Both the position numbers and the translations under genes were made by a program. Below the pieces are notes generated by a model. The model did no database searches. It was not told the origin of the DNA and saw only the letters and a program-made list of their open reading frames with translations. From Lachnospiraceae bacterium (GTDB taxonomy: Bacteria; Bacillota; Clostridia; Lachnospirales; Lachnospiraceae), in the NCBI GenBank assembly GCA_014804785.1, contig JAAUZD010000043.1, positions 169,650 through 233,649 on the forward strand: a DNA stretch of 64,000 nt, given 5' to 3'. Shown here piece after piece: positions 8,026 to 16,256 of the stretch (positions are counted from its first letter, which is position 1; each line of letters starts with the position of its first letter).

Positions 8026-9063
8026 ATGAATGAAGTGTGTATAGAGGAAGATAAAAGCATACTGGAGGCAATGCAGCAACTTGATAAGAGCGCAAGAAAA
8101 ATACTGTTTGTGCATAGAGAAGGGAAGCTTCTGGCATCACTTACGGATGGGGATATTCGCAGGTGGATATTAAAAAAGGGCAATCTGCAGACGTCTATTA
8201 AATATGCGGCTAATTATGCACCGAGGTATTTGTATGAGCAGCAGGCGGATCAAGCTGTGCGCGTCATGAATGAGCATAGGATTGATGCGATTCCTGTCGT
8301 GGACAGAGAACATAGAATTAAAAAAATTGTTTTTGCGAAAGATTTGATACAAGAACACAAAACATTTGATAAAGAAATTTCTATCGTTATTATGGCAGGA
8401 GGATTAGGCACAAGACTTTCGCCATATACAAATATTTTACCGAAACCCTTAATACCTGTTGGTGATTATCCGATAGCTGAGCACATTATTAATTGTTTTT
8501 GCGCATATGGATGCAGGCAGTTTTATATGATAGTCAACTACAAAAGAAATATGATAAAGGCATATTTTGATGAGATTGATAAAGAGTACCAACTTGATTT
8601 TATAACAGAGGAAAAAGCACTTGGAACGGGTGGAGGCATTAGCTTGTTGAAAGGAAAAATAAAAGATACATTCATTTTAACCAATTGTGATATTTTGATA
8701 GAAGATGATTTAACCAAGGCATATGAACAGCATATTGAATCAGGGAATGTGATTACAATGGTATGTTCATTAAAAAATTTTACGATTCCATACGGAGTAG
8801 TAAATATAGGGGAAGATGGAAGGCTTGCCTCCATGCAGGAAAAGCCAAATATGTCTTTTTTTACAAATACGGGGTGCTATTTTGTGGAGCCGGAAGTGAT
8901 AGAAGATTTAGAATATAACGAACCTGTAGATTTCCCGGCAATTATTGAAAAGTATATGGAAGCGGGAAAACGAATAGGTATTTATCCGATTGGTGAGGAA
9001 GCATGGTTGGATATGGGACAGTTTGATGAACTAGAAAAGATGAAGGCAAGACTGGGGTGCTGA
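8026..9063 (+). CDS. ptmE: Glucosamine-1-phosphate guanylyltransferase, PtmE type
   Basis: Predicted to make the GDP-amino sugar that enters the legionaminate pathway. Two CBS domains occupy residues 1-112, followed by a nucleotidyltransferase domain starting at IVIMAGGLGTRLSPYT (residues 120-134) with PKPLIPVG; GTGGGISL and NCDILIE are further sugar-nucleotide motifs. The CBS-plus-transferase layout over 345 residues is the PtmE architecture of Campylobacter. The CBS pair probably binds an adenine nucleotide and regulates activity. Other nucleotidyltransferases share the second domain, so the GDP preference is inferred from the layout and the legB-legI-legG neighbours. Confidence 0.8.
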   Translation: MNEVCIEEDKSILEAMQQLDKSARKILFVHREGKLLASLTDGDIRRWILKKGNLQTSIKYAANYAPRYLYEQQADQAVRVMNEHRIDAIPVVDREHRIKKIVFAKDLIQEHKTFDKEISIVIMAGGLGTRLSPYTNILPKPLIPVGDYPIAEHIINCFCAYGCRQFYMIVNYKRNMIKAYFDEIDKEYQLDFITEEKALGTGGGISLLKGKIKDTFILTNCDILIEDDLTKAYEQHIESGNVITMVCSLKNFTIPYGVVNIGEDGRLASMQEKPNMSFFTNTGCYFVEPEVIEDLEYNEPVDFPAIIEKYMEAGKRIGIYPIGEEAWLDMGQFDELEKMKARLGC

Positions 9064-9068
9064 CGAAA

Positions 9069-9683
9069 ATGGAAGATATCATATTGCTTGGGATGGGCGG
9101 TCATGCGCATAGTGTTGTGGATAGTATAGAACAGACAGAAAAGTACAATATTATAGGTTTCCTTGATATGGAGGAAATGCAAGGGAAAAAGTTTAGGGAT
9201 TATCGGGTTTTGGATACAGATGATGCACTGCAAAAGTATTTTGATAACGGAATAAAGAATGCCTTTGTAACAATAGGGTTTATGGGGCATGGAGATGTAA
9301 GGGAGAAGCTGTATTACAGAATTAAAGATATTGGGTATAAAATGCCTAACATTATTGATGATACAGCGGTTGTTTCCGAAAAAGCAGAGCTTGAAGATGG
9401 CATATTTGTCGGGAAAAATGCTGTAATAAACTCCGGTGCCGCGATTGGAGAGATGTGCATTATCAATACGGGAGCAATTATAGAACATGATTGCATGGTG
9501 GGAGCGTTTTCACATATTGCGGTTGGAAGTGTGTTATGTGGTGGGGTATCGGTCGGAGAACGGACCTTGATAGGAGCAAATGCTACAGTGATTCAGGAAA
9601 GAAATGTTGGAAGTTGTTGCATTATAGGGGCAGGAACTACAATAAGAAAAAATGTGGTGAAAAATAACGTGGTGATAGGTTAA
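9069..9683 (+). CDS. NeuD/LegH-type sugar N- or O-acetyltransferase
   Basis: Left-handed beta-helix acetyltransferase of 204 residues. The N-terminal ~75 residues form a small Rossmann-like sugar-binding domain (IILLGMGGHAHSVVD), and residues ~95-200 are hexapeptide repeats (for example AVISEKAELEDGIFVG-type turns and INSGAAIGEMCIINTGA). In the legionaminate pathway the equivalent enzyme acetylates the 4-amino group of the GDP-sugar; in sialic acid clusters the relative NeuD is an O-acetyltransferase. Its place between ptmE and legI favours the LegH role. The start at 9069 follows GGGGTG by nine bases; a GTG at 9057 is also possible. Confidence 0.75.
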   Translation: MEDIILLGMGGHAHSVVDSIEQTEKYNIIGFLDMEEMQGKKFRDYRVLDTDDALQKYFDNGIKNAFVTIGFMGHGDVREKLYYRIKDIGYKMPNIIDDTAVVSEKAELEDGIFVGKNAVINSGAAIGEMCIINTGAIIEHDCMVGAFSHIAVGSVLCGGVSVGERTLIGANATVIQERNVGSCCIIGAGTTIRKNVVKNNVVIG

Positions 9684-9685
9684 TC

Positions 9686-10684
9686 ATGAATAAGGTATTT
9701 GTAATAGCAGAGGCAGGAGTAAATCATAATGGCAATGTGGAGATTGCAAAACGATTAATTGACGCAGCAAGTGCGGCAGGAGCAGATGCGGTTAAGTTCC
9801 AGACATTTAAGGCAGAACAACTTGTGTGTAAGAACGCAAAAAAGGCAGAATATCAATTTGAAACAACTGACAAATTAGAAACACAGTATGACATGCTTAA
9901 GAAATTGGAATTGACAGAACAAATGCATAAGGAATTGATAGAATACTGCGATAAAAAGAAGATTATGTTTTTATCAACGCCGTTTGATATTGAAAGCGTA
10001 AAACTGTTATCAAAATTAGGGATGCAGATGTTTAAGATACCGTCGGGAGAGATAACGAATCTTCCGTATTTGAGAGAAATAGCAAAACAACAGAAAAAAA
10101 TAATACTTTCAACCGGAATGAGCACTATGGATGAAGTAAAGGCGGCAGTAAAGGTGCTTAAGGATAATGGAATAGGTGATATTACATTGCTCCATTGTAA
10201 TACTCAATATCCGACGCCAATGTCGGATGTAAACCTGTTGGCAATGGTGACAATGCATAAAGAACTTAAACTTCCTGTTGGCTATTCAGACCACACGCAA
10301 GGAATAGAGATACCAATTGCTGCTGTGGCGCTAGGGGCTGTAGTAATAGAAAAGCATTTTACATTAGATAAAAACATGGAAGGACCAGATCATAAAGCGA
10401 GCCTCGAACCATACGAGTTAAAGCAGATGGTAGAAGGAATAAGAAAGACAGAACTGGCTTTGGGAAATGGCATAAAGCAGGTATCTAAGTCAGAAAAGGC
10501 AAATGTGGATATTGTCAGGAAGAGTATTGTGGCGGTAGGCAATATAAAAAAAGGTGAAAAGTTTACAGAAAAAAACTTAACAACAAAACGTCCTGGAAAT
10601 GGAATAAGTCCCATGCGTTGGGATGAAATTATAGGAATTACAGCCAAAAGAGATTATGAAACAGATGAGATAATACAGACATGA
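9686..10684 (+). CDS. legI: N-acetylneuraminate/N,N'-diacetyllegionaminate synthase
   Basis: Condenses a six-carbon amino sugar with phosphoenolpyruvate to give the nine-carbon nonulosonic acid. The NeuB TIM barrel is unmistakable: FVIAEAGVNHNGN at the N-terminus, VKFQTFKAEQLV, PSGEITNLPYL, STGMSTMDEV, LLHCNTQYPTP and VGYSDHTQG. Residues from about 275 form the C-terminal antifreeze-like (SAF) domain (RKSIVAVGNIKKGE). The length of 332 is normal for the family. The gene overlaps legG by four bases. NeuB, LegI and PseI are close relatives; the legB, ptmE and legG neighbours favour legionaminate. Confidence 0.9.
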   Translation: MNKVFVIAEAGVNHNGNVEIAKRLIDAASAAGADAVKFQTFKAEQLVCKNAKKAEYQFETTDKLETQYDMLKKLELTEQMHKELIEYCDKKKIMFLSTPFDIESVKLLSKLGMQMFKIPSGEITNLPYLREIAKQQKKIILSTGMSTMDEVKAAVKVLKDNGIGDITLLHCNTQYPTPMSDVNLLAMVTMHKELKLPVGYSDHTQGIEIPIAAVALGAVVIEKHFTLDKNMEGPDHKASLEPYELKQMVEGIRKTELALGNGIKQVSKSEKANVDIVRKSIVAVGNIKKGEKFTEKNLTTKRPGNGISPMRWDEIIGITAKRDYETDEIIQT

Positions 10685-11850
10685 AAAAAATATGTGTAGT
10701 GACAGGCACAAGAGCAGAGTATGGCTTGTTAAAACCTCTTATTGAAAAAATTAATAATGACAAAGATATGGAATTGCAGCTTGTGGTGACTGGAATGCAC
10801 CTGTCTCCTGAATTTGGGCTAACTTATCAGGAAATAGTGCAGGATGGATTTGAGATAACAGAGCGGAATGAAATGCTTTTAAGTTCCGATACACCAAATG
10901 GTATTACGAAGTCGGTTGGATTGGGAACAATTGGATTTGCAGAAATTTTTACAAGAATTGTTCCGAATATGTTGGTAATACTCGGCGATAGATATGAGAT
11001 GCTTGCAGCAGCCACGGCAGCAATGATACATAGAATACCGATAGCGCATATACATGGTGGAGAACTGACAGAAGGAGTTATAGATGAGTCAATCAGGCAT
11101 GCGCTAACCAAGATGAGCATATTGCATTTTACATCGACAGAAAAATACAGGAACAGGGTAATTCAGCTAGGTGAGCAGCCTGATAGAGTATTTTGTGTTG
11201 GTGCATTAGGTGTTGAGAATATTAAAAGGCAAACACTGATGAGTAAAAAAGAATTAGAGAACAGTATATGTTTTAAATTGGATAAGCCATATATACTAGT
11301 GACGTTTCATCCAATAACGTTAGAAGACAATACAGTAAAAAAGCAGTTCGAAGATCTTTTAGAAACATTAGACAGTATCAAAGATTACCGAATTGTATTT
11401 ACGAAGGCAAATGCAGATACTGATGGAAGAATAATCAATCAAAAGATAGACGCGTATGTAAGCAAGAATAAAAATAGGGCAGTTGCATTTGCCTCATTAG
11501 GAATGGTGCGCTATCTGAGCGCATTGCAGTATTGCGATATGGTTGTTGGTAATTCATCCAGTGGTATTATTGAAGTTCCTTCGTTTCATATTCCTACGGT
11601 TAATATTGGTGACAGACAAAAAGGGCGTGTGAGAGGAAAAAGTGTGATTGATTGTGCTTGTACACCAAAAGAGATAACAAACGCAATACGTATCGCCCAG
11701 ATGATGAATAGGAGCAATACTTTAAAAAATGAAGATAATCCATATGAAGGTAAGAATACCTCAGAAACTATCTTGAGTGTAATTAGAAAATATTTGGAAT
11801 CAGGCGTTGATTTAAAAAAGCATTTTTATGATGTCAATTGGAGAAGTTAA
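10681..11850 (+). CDS. legG: UDP-N-acetylglucosamine 2-epimerase (hydrolysing), NeuC/LegG type
   Basis: Removes the nucleotide and inverts C2 of the activated sugar, producing the substrate for legI. The 389-residue protein shows the family motifs GTRAEYGLLKPLI at the N-terminus, GDRYEMLAAATAA, HIHGGELTEGVIDESIRHA near residue 123, VTFHPITLE, and GNSSSGIIEVPSF near residue 290. The start ATG overlaps the legI stop by four bases. It is the hydrolysing subfamily (NeuC/LegG) rather than WecB, judged from GGELTEG and the neighbours. In the sialic acid route the same fold uses UDP-GlcNAc; here the GDP-linked diacetamido sugar is expected. Confidence 0.88.
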   Translation: MKKICVVTGTRAEYGLLKPLIEKINNDKDMELQLVVTGMHLSPEFGLTYQEIVQDGFEITERNEMLLSSDTPNGITKSVGLGTIGFAEIFTRIVPNMLVILGDRYEMLAAATAAMIHRIPIAHIHGGELTEGVIDESIRHALTKMSILHFTSTEKYRNRVIQLGEQPDRVFCVGALGVENIKRQTLMSKKELENSICFKLDKPYILVTFHPITLEDNTVKKQFEDLLETLDSIKDYRIVFTKANADTDGRIINQKIDAYVSKNKNRAVAFASLGMVRYLSALQYCDMVVGNSSSGIIEVPSFHIPTVNIGDRQKGRVRGKSVIDCACTPKEITNAIRIAQMMNRSNTLKNEDNPYEGKNTSETILSVIRKYLESGVDLKKHFYDVNWRS

Positions 11851-11851
11851 A

Positions 11852-12739
11852 GTGAAAGCGATATTTATTGGGTGTGTAGAATCCTCAGCAATATTTTTAG
11901 AAACACTTTTAGAAGAAAAAGCTAATATTGTTGGTGTGATAACAAAAGAAGAGTCAAAGCTTAATTCTGATTTTGTAGACTTATCAGATATTGCGAGGAA
12001 AAATAAGATTCCGTATCTTTATGTGAAAAATATTAATGATAGTCAGACACTTAAATTTATCAAAGAACTGAATCCAGATATGGGATTTTGTCTGGGGTGG
12101 TCACAACTGCTAAGGAAGGAATTACTTGATGTGTTCCCTCAAGGAATAATTGGATTTCACCCTGCGGCACTTCCACAGAATAAGGGAAGGCATCCTCTGA
12201 TATGGGCTCTTGTGCTGGGGCTGGATGAAACTGCGTCCAGTTTTTTCATGTTAGAGGAAAGCGCAGATACAGGACAGGTTATATCACAGGAACGGGTATC
12301 AATACTGTATGAGGACAATGCAAGAACTTTGTATGATAAGGTAATGAATATTGCAAAGGTTCAGTTGAAAGAACTGTGGAATGATATCTGTGAAAATAAT
12401 GTGCATATTATTGAGGATAAAGAAAAGAAGGGAAATATATGGCGAAAACGTAGTAAGGATGATGGAAGGATAGATTGGAGAATGTCATGCAGAAATATTT
12501 ATAATTTAGTGAGAGCATTGTCGGAGCCATATGTTGGAGCACATTTTGAGTATAATGGATGTGATTATAAAGTATGGGAAACAAAGGAACTCGAAGATAG
12601 TTTATGTAAAAACATTGAGCCTGGAAAAATACTGGAGGTAAATGATAATAATCGTTTTGTTATAAAGACGGGGAATGGATTGATTGAGGTTATACGCTAT
12701 GATAAAAGATTTAAACCACAGGTTGGAATGTATTTATAA
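11852..12739 (+). CDS. Sugar N-formyltransferase-like protein (methionyl-tRNA formyltransferase family)
   Basis: 295-residue protein of the formyltransferase fold. Residues 1-150 hold the core with GFHPAALPQNKGRHPLIWAL (101-120) and ESADTGQVISQ, giving His103 and Asp139 of the N-x-H...D triad. The expected Asn is Gly101 here. The C-terminal ~90 residues form an Fmt-C-like barrel (DGRIDWRMSCRNIYNLVRAL). It presumably formylates an amino group on the nonulosonate or another glycan sugar using formyl-tetrahydrofolate, or catalyses a related reaction. The start is a GTG at 11852, eight bases after GGAGA; the longer ATG start lies inside legG. It is not the housekeeping tRNA enzyme, given the context. 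Confidence 0.7.
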   Translation: MKAIFIGCVESSAIFLETLLEEKANIVGVITKEESKLNSDFVDLSDIARKNKIPYLYVKNINDSQTLKFIKELNPDMGFCLGWSQLLRKELLDVFPQGIIGFHPAALPQNKGRHPLIWALVLGLDETASSFFMLEESADTGQVISQERVSILYEDNARTLYDKVMNIAKVQLKELWNDICENNVHIIEDKEKKGNIWRKRSKDDGRIDWRMSCRNIYNLVRALSEPYVGAHFEYNGCDYKVWETKELEDSLCKNIEPGKILEVNDNNRFVIKTGNGLIEVIRYDKRFKPQVGMYL

Positions 12740-12810
12740 TTTCTTAAAACAAATATAGCCAGGGCTGTGCTAAAAAAGAATAAAGACCATGTAAATGGAG
12801 AAATAGAAAA

Positions 12811-13467
12811 ATGAAAATTATGGTAGTATCACCACACCCTGATGATGAAACGCTAGGGGCGGGGGGAAGCATTTTGAAATTAAGAGATTTAGGGAATAAG
12901 ATATGTTGGTTAAATATAACCGATGCAAAAACGGGGGAGTATAATAATGAGTTTGTGGAGAAACGCAAAATTCAGATTGACAAAATTATAAATTTTTTTA
13001 ATTTTGATAATTTTATTAATTTGAAATTCTCACCAGCAGATTTAAACGATAGCATAAAAGGGAATTTGATTGATTCTATAGGAGAAGCATTTGATAGAAT
13101 AAAGCCAGATTGCATTATTTTACCCGACTATAATGATGCACATTCTGACCACAAGTATGTATTTGAGGCAGCTTATGCATGCTCTAAAATATTTAGACGT
13201 AGCTACATAAAAAGGATTCTGACAATGGAAATTATTTCAGAAACAAATTTTGGAATGCCGTATGATACATTTAAACCTAATTTATATGTAGACATTACAG
13301 ACTATTTAGATAAAAAGATAGAAGCACTTAAAATATATGATACTGAGTTGGGCGAGTTACCATTTCCGAGAAGTGTGGATGCTGTAAAGGCCCAGGCGAT
13401 TATCAGAGGGACTGAATCAGGAGCATTATATGCAGAGGCGTTTAGAGTGATAAAAGAGATTGAGTGA
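12811..13467 (+). CDS. PIG-L family deacetylase
   Basis: Zn-dependent amidase of the LmbE/PIG-L family, 218 residues. The metal motif PHPDDETLGAGG (His9, Asp11, Asp12) and the second motif HSDH (residues 111-114) are complete, so an active enzyme is likely. Relatives remove N-acetyl groups from sugars. Paired with the adjacent formyltransferase it would allow acetyl to formyl replacement on an amino sugar, which is an inference from context. Base composition becomes visibly AT-richer from here onward. Confidence 0.85.
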   Translation: MKIMVVSPHPDDETLGAGGSILKLRDLGNKICWLNITDAKTGEYNNEFVEKRKIQIDKIINFFNFDNFINLKFSPADLNDSIKGNLIDSIGEAFDRIKPDCIILPDYNDAHSDHKYVFEAAYACSKIFRRSYIKRILTMEIISETNFGMPYDTFKPNLYVDITDYLDKKIEALKIYDTELGELPFPRSVDAVKAQAIIRGTESGALYAEAFRVIKEIE

Positions 13468-13575
13468 GTAGAAGTGGAGAAATGAATTATACCAATGTAA
13501 AGTATGTAGTTGAAGGGCAACGACTGTAGGCATAATTACAGTGAGATTTTTCGTTATTGGAAAAGAGATGATTAT

Positions 13576-14553
13576 ATGAAGATTTGTGTTATTGGTTTAG
13601 GCTCAATGGGGAGAAGAAGAATAAGGCTGCTAAAGCTGCTTTTTGAGAACTTGACTATTATAGGGATAGACAGCAACATGGAAAGGGTAAATAGTGTAGC
13701 TGATGAATATGGAATGGAATGTTACCCAGCATTGGCAGATGTTTCTCAAAAGTTGGATTGTGCTTTTGTATGCACGTCGCCACAGTTTCATGCATCAATC
13801 ATTAAAGAATGTCTTGAAAATAATCTTCATGTCTTTTCAGAAATCAATCTGATTGATGACTTGTATGATGAAAATATCAAATTGGCAAAACAGAAAGAAA
13901 AAGTATTATTCCTTTCATCTACGCCTTTATATAAGGACGAGATGCAAATAATTGACGATAGGATTAAGCAGAATGGTAAGCTGTGCGCATATCAGTATCA
14001 TGTGGGGCAATATCTGCCGGACTGGCATCCGTGGGATAGCTTAAAAGATTTTTTTGTAAGTAATAAAAATACCAATGGGTGCAGAGAACTTTTGGCAATT
14101 GAGCTCCCTTGGATACAGAACACATTTGGAGAAATAAAAACTGTACATGTAGTGAAAGCGAAACTTACTGATTTAAAGCTGGATTTTTTTGATACATATT
14201 TTATTCATGTGGAACATTTAAATGGGAATATTGGTAATCTGACGGTGGATGTTGTGAGCAGACAGGCAGTTAGAAGGTTAGAAGTTTTTAATGAGGATTT
14301 ATATTTTAGGTGGGATGGAACGCCGGAAACGATGTTTGAAAAAGATGTTGTATCAGGAGAATTAAAACAGATATCAGCAGGAAAGTATATTCATCAGGAA
14401 GAATACAGTGAATCCATTAATGAGTATGCATATATGAAGGAAATAGAAGAATTTTTTGAGGTAATAAAGGGAAAGAAACCTATATATAGCTTTGATAAGG
14501 ATAAAGAAATTTTAAAGATAATTGATGAAATTGAGAATGAGGTAATGAATTGA
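13576..14553 (+). CDS. Gfo/Idh/MocA family protein lacking the catalytic Lys
   Basis: 325-residue NAD(P)-binding protein. The N-terminal Rossmann motif is VIGLGSMGRRR (residues 5-15). At the position of the conserved E-K-P motif the sequence reads SEINLID (Glu89-Ile90-Asn91), so the lysine normally needed for catalysis is absent. It may be non-catalytic, perhaps forming a mixed dimer with the very next gene, which keeps E-K-P. The start at 13576 follows GAGATG; the upstream frame to 13510 has no ribosome binding site. The stop overlaps the next start by four bases. Confidence 0.75.
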   Translation: MKICVIGLGSMGRRRIRLLKLLFENLTIIGIDSNMERVNSVADEYGMECYPALADVSQKLDCAFVCTSPQFHASIIKECLENNLHVFSEINLIDDLYDENIKLAKQKEKVLFLSSTPLYKDEMQIIDDRIKQNGKLCAYQYHVGQYLPDWHPWDSLKDFFVSNKNTNGCRELLAIELPWIQNTFGEIKTVHVVKAKLTDLKLDFFDTYFIHVEHLNGNIGNLTVDVVSRQAVRRLEVFNEDLYFRWDGTPETMFEKDVVSGELKQISAGKYIHQEEYSESINEYAYMKEIEEFFEVIKGKKPIYSFDKDKEILKIIDEIENEVMN

Positions 14554-15488
14554 AAGTTTGCATGATAGGTCTTGGATCTATAGGAAAACGACATTTGGAA
14601 AATTTAACCAGAGTATTAGAAAAAAGCAGAATTGAATATCAGATAGATGCTTTGAGATACAATCATACAGCATTACCGGAACGGTGGGATAATATTATTT
14701 CACAACAGTATTATCACATAGATGAATTGCCGGATGACTATGACATTATATTTGTGACAAATCCGACGTCATTACACTATGACACAATTAACAATACAAT
14801 CGAAAAAACAAAGCACATGTTTATAGAAAAGCCTGTTTTTGAATCGATTACTTACAGTATAGATAAACTGCACTTAAAAAAACATAGCATTTATTATGTT
14901 GCATGTCCGCTGAGGCATAAAAAAATTATGCAATACATTAAACAGAATATTATAGTTCATGAGAAAATTATATCTGCAAGAGTTATTTCCACATCATATT
15001 TGCCATCATGGAGGAAAGAGGTGGATTACAGGGCTGTGTATTCAGCAAAGAAGGCTTTGGGCGGTGGGGTGACGAAAGATTTAATTCACGAATGGGATTA
15101 TGTAGTATATCTGTTTGGAAAGCCTGAAAGAGTAATGCATATAAAAGGTCATCTGTCGAATTTGGAGATAGACAGTGATGACATATCTATATATATGGCT
15201 CAATATCCGGACATGTTTGTAGAGATGCACTTGGACTATATTGGACATAAAACAGAACGTATTTTACAGATGTTTACAAATCATAAAAGAATAGATGCTG
15301 ATTTGATTTCTAATACAGTGTATGAATATGAGAATAATGAATTAACAAACAGGATGGAGTTTCCAGAAGAAGACTGCTATATAAATGAGTTGGAGTATTT
15401 TCTGGATTGCATATGGAAGATGCAGGAAAATATGAATACGATAGCGGATGCATATAATACGCTAAAAATTGCTTTGACGGAGGAGTAA
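14550..15488 (+). CDS. Gfo/Idh/MocA family oxidoreductase
   Basis: 312-residue NAD(P)-dependent sugar oxidoreductase. Rossmann motif MIGLGSIGKRH (residues 5-15), substrate-side EKP (Glu93-Lys94-Pro95), and KDLIHEWDYVVYLFGKP near residue 190 with the His typical of the catalytic site. The start is a TTG that overlaps the preceding stop as TTGA; the next in-frame ATG at 14562 would cut the Rossmann strand. It sits directly before legF, so it may reduce or oxidise a nonulosonate or its precursor. In Campylobacter legionaminate clusters oxidoreductases of this family also occur; the reaction here is not known. Confidence 0.8.
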   Translation: MKVCMIGLGSIGKRHLENLTRVLEKSRIEYQIDALRYNHTALPERWDNIISQQYYHIDELPDDYDIIFVTNPTSLHYDTINNTIEKTKHMFIEKPVFESITYSIDKLHLKKHSIYYVACPLRHKKIMQYIKQNIIVHEKIISARVISTSYLPSWRKEVDYRAVYSAKKALGGGVTKDLIHEWDYVVYLFGKPERVMHIKGHLSNLEIDSDDISIYMAQYPDMFVEMHLDYIGHKTERILQMFTNHKRIDADLISNTVYEYENNELTNRMEFPEEDCYINELEYFLDCIWKMQENMNTIADAYNTLKIALTEE

Positions 15489-15497
15489 GATGAAACG

Positions 15498-16238
15498 ATG
15501 AATATATTATTTACAGTGTGTGCAAGGGCTGGATCCAAGGGAGTTGTAGGGAAGAATGTTATAATGTTTTGCGGACGACCAATTGTACACTATACATTGG
15601 AAATATATGAAAAATATGTGAAAAAATACGGTGGTAATCAAAACATAATTGATTTGGCTGTAAATACGGACAGCAAACGGCTTTTGGAACAGATTGATAG
15701 TAAGGAGACAGAATATATATTTGTAAAAAGAAAAGATGAATTGGCAGGAGATATTGTTGCGAAGGGAGAGGTTATAAGAGACACGCTTTTGGAAGTGGAA
15801 AAAAATAAAAATTGTGAATACGAATTGGTAGTTGACTTGGATCTTACTTCACCATTAAGAACATTGGAGGATGTTGAAGGAACCATTTGTCAGGTGACGC
15901 AGAATGAAAAATGTAATTTTGCTTATAGTGTTGTGGAGTCTAGGAGAAGTCCGTATTTTAATATGGTATGTAAAAATGAAACAGGATTTTATGATAGGGT
16001 TATTTCGTCTAACTATACTGCGAGACAGCAGACACCTGAATGTTTCGATATGAATGCTTCTATATACGTGTATGATAGGGACTATTTATTACATATGAAC
16101 ATTGAAAATAGACATGCGCTGGTATGGAAAATGGAGGACAGTGTTGTTTTAGATATAGATAGTGAGAATGATTTGAAGGTTATGGAAGTATTGACAAGGT
16201 ATTATTGGGAACAAGGGAAATATTTGGATATTAAGTAA
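15498..16238 (+). CDS. legF: CMP-nonulosonate cytidylyltransferase (acylneuraminate cytidylyltransferase family)
   Basis: Activates the nonulosonic acid with CTP, the last cytoplasmic step before transfer. The 246-residue protein has the family signature ARAGSKGVVGKN at residues 9-20, then VNTDSKRLLEQ, and DLDLTSPLRTLEDV near residue 112. AYSVVESRRSPYFNMV and FDMNASIYVYDRDYL match the substrate half. Together with legB, ptmE, legI and legG it makes CMP-legionaminate, or a derivative, the most likely product of the operon. NeuA and PseF are alternatives by fold alone. Confidence 0.85.
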   Translation: MNILFTVCARAGSKGVVGKNVIMFCGRPIVHYTLEIYEKYVKKYGGNQNIIDLAVNTDSKRLLEQIDSKETEYIFVKRKDELAGDIVAKGEVIRDTLLEVEKNKNCEYELVVDLDLTSPLRTLEDVEGTICQVTQNEKCNFAYSVVESRRSPYFNMVCKNETGFYDRVISSNYTARQQTPECFDMNASIYVYDRDYLLHMNIENRHALVWKMEDSVVLDIDSENDLKVMEVLTRYYWEQGKYLDIK

Positions 16239-16256
16239 TGCAGGGAGAAAGAATCT

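Noticed and set aside
9686..11850. Pseudaminic or sialic acid pathway instead of legionaminic acid
   Set aside because: legB and ptmE with CBS domains match the GDP-legionaminate layout; no PseB or PseC was seen.
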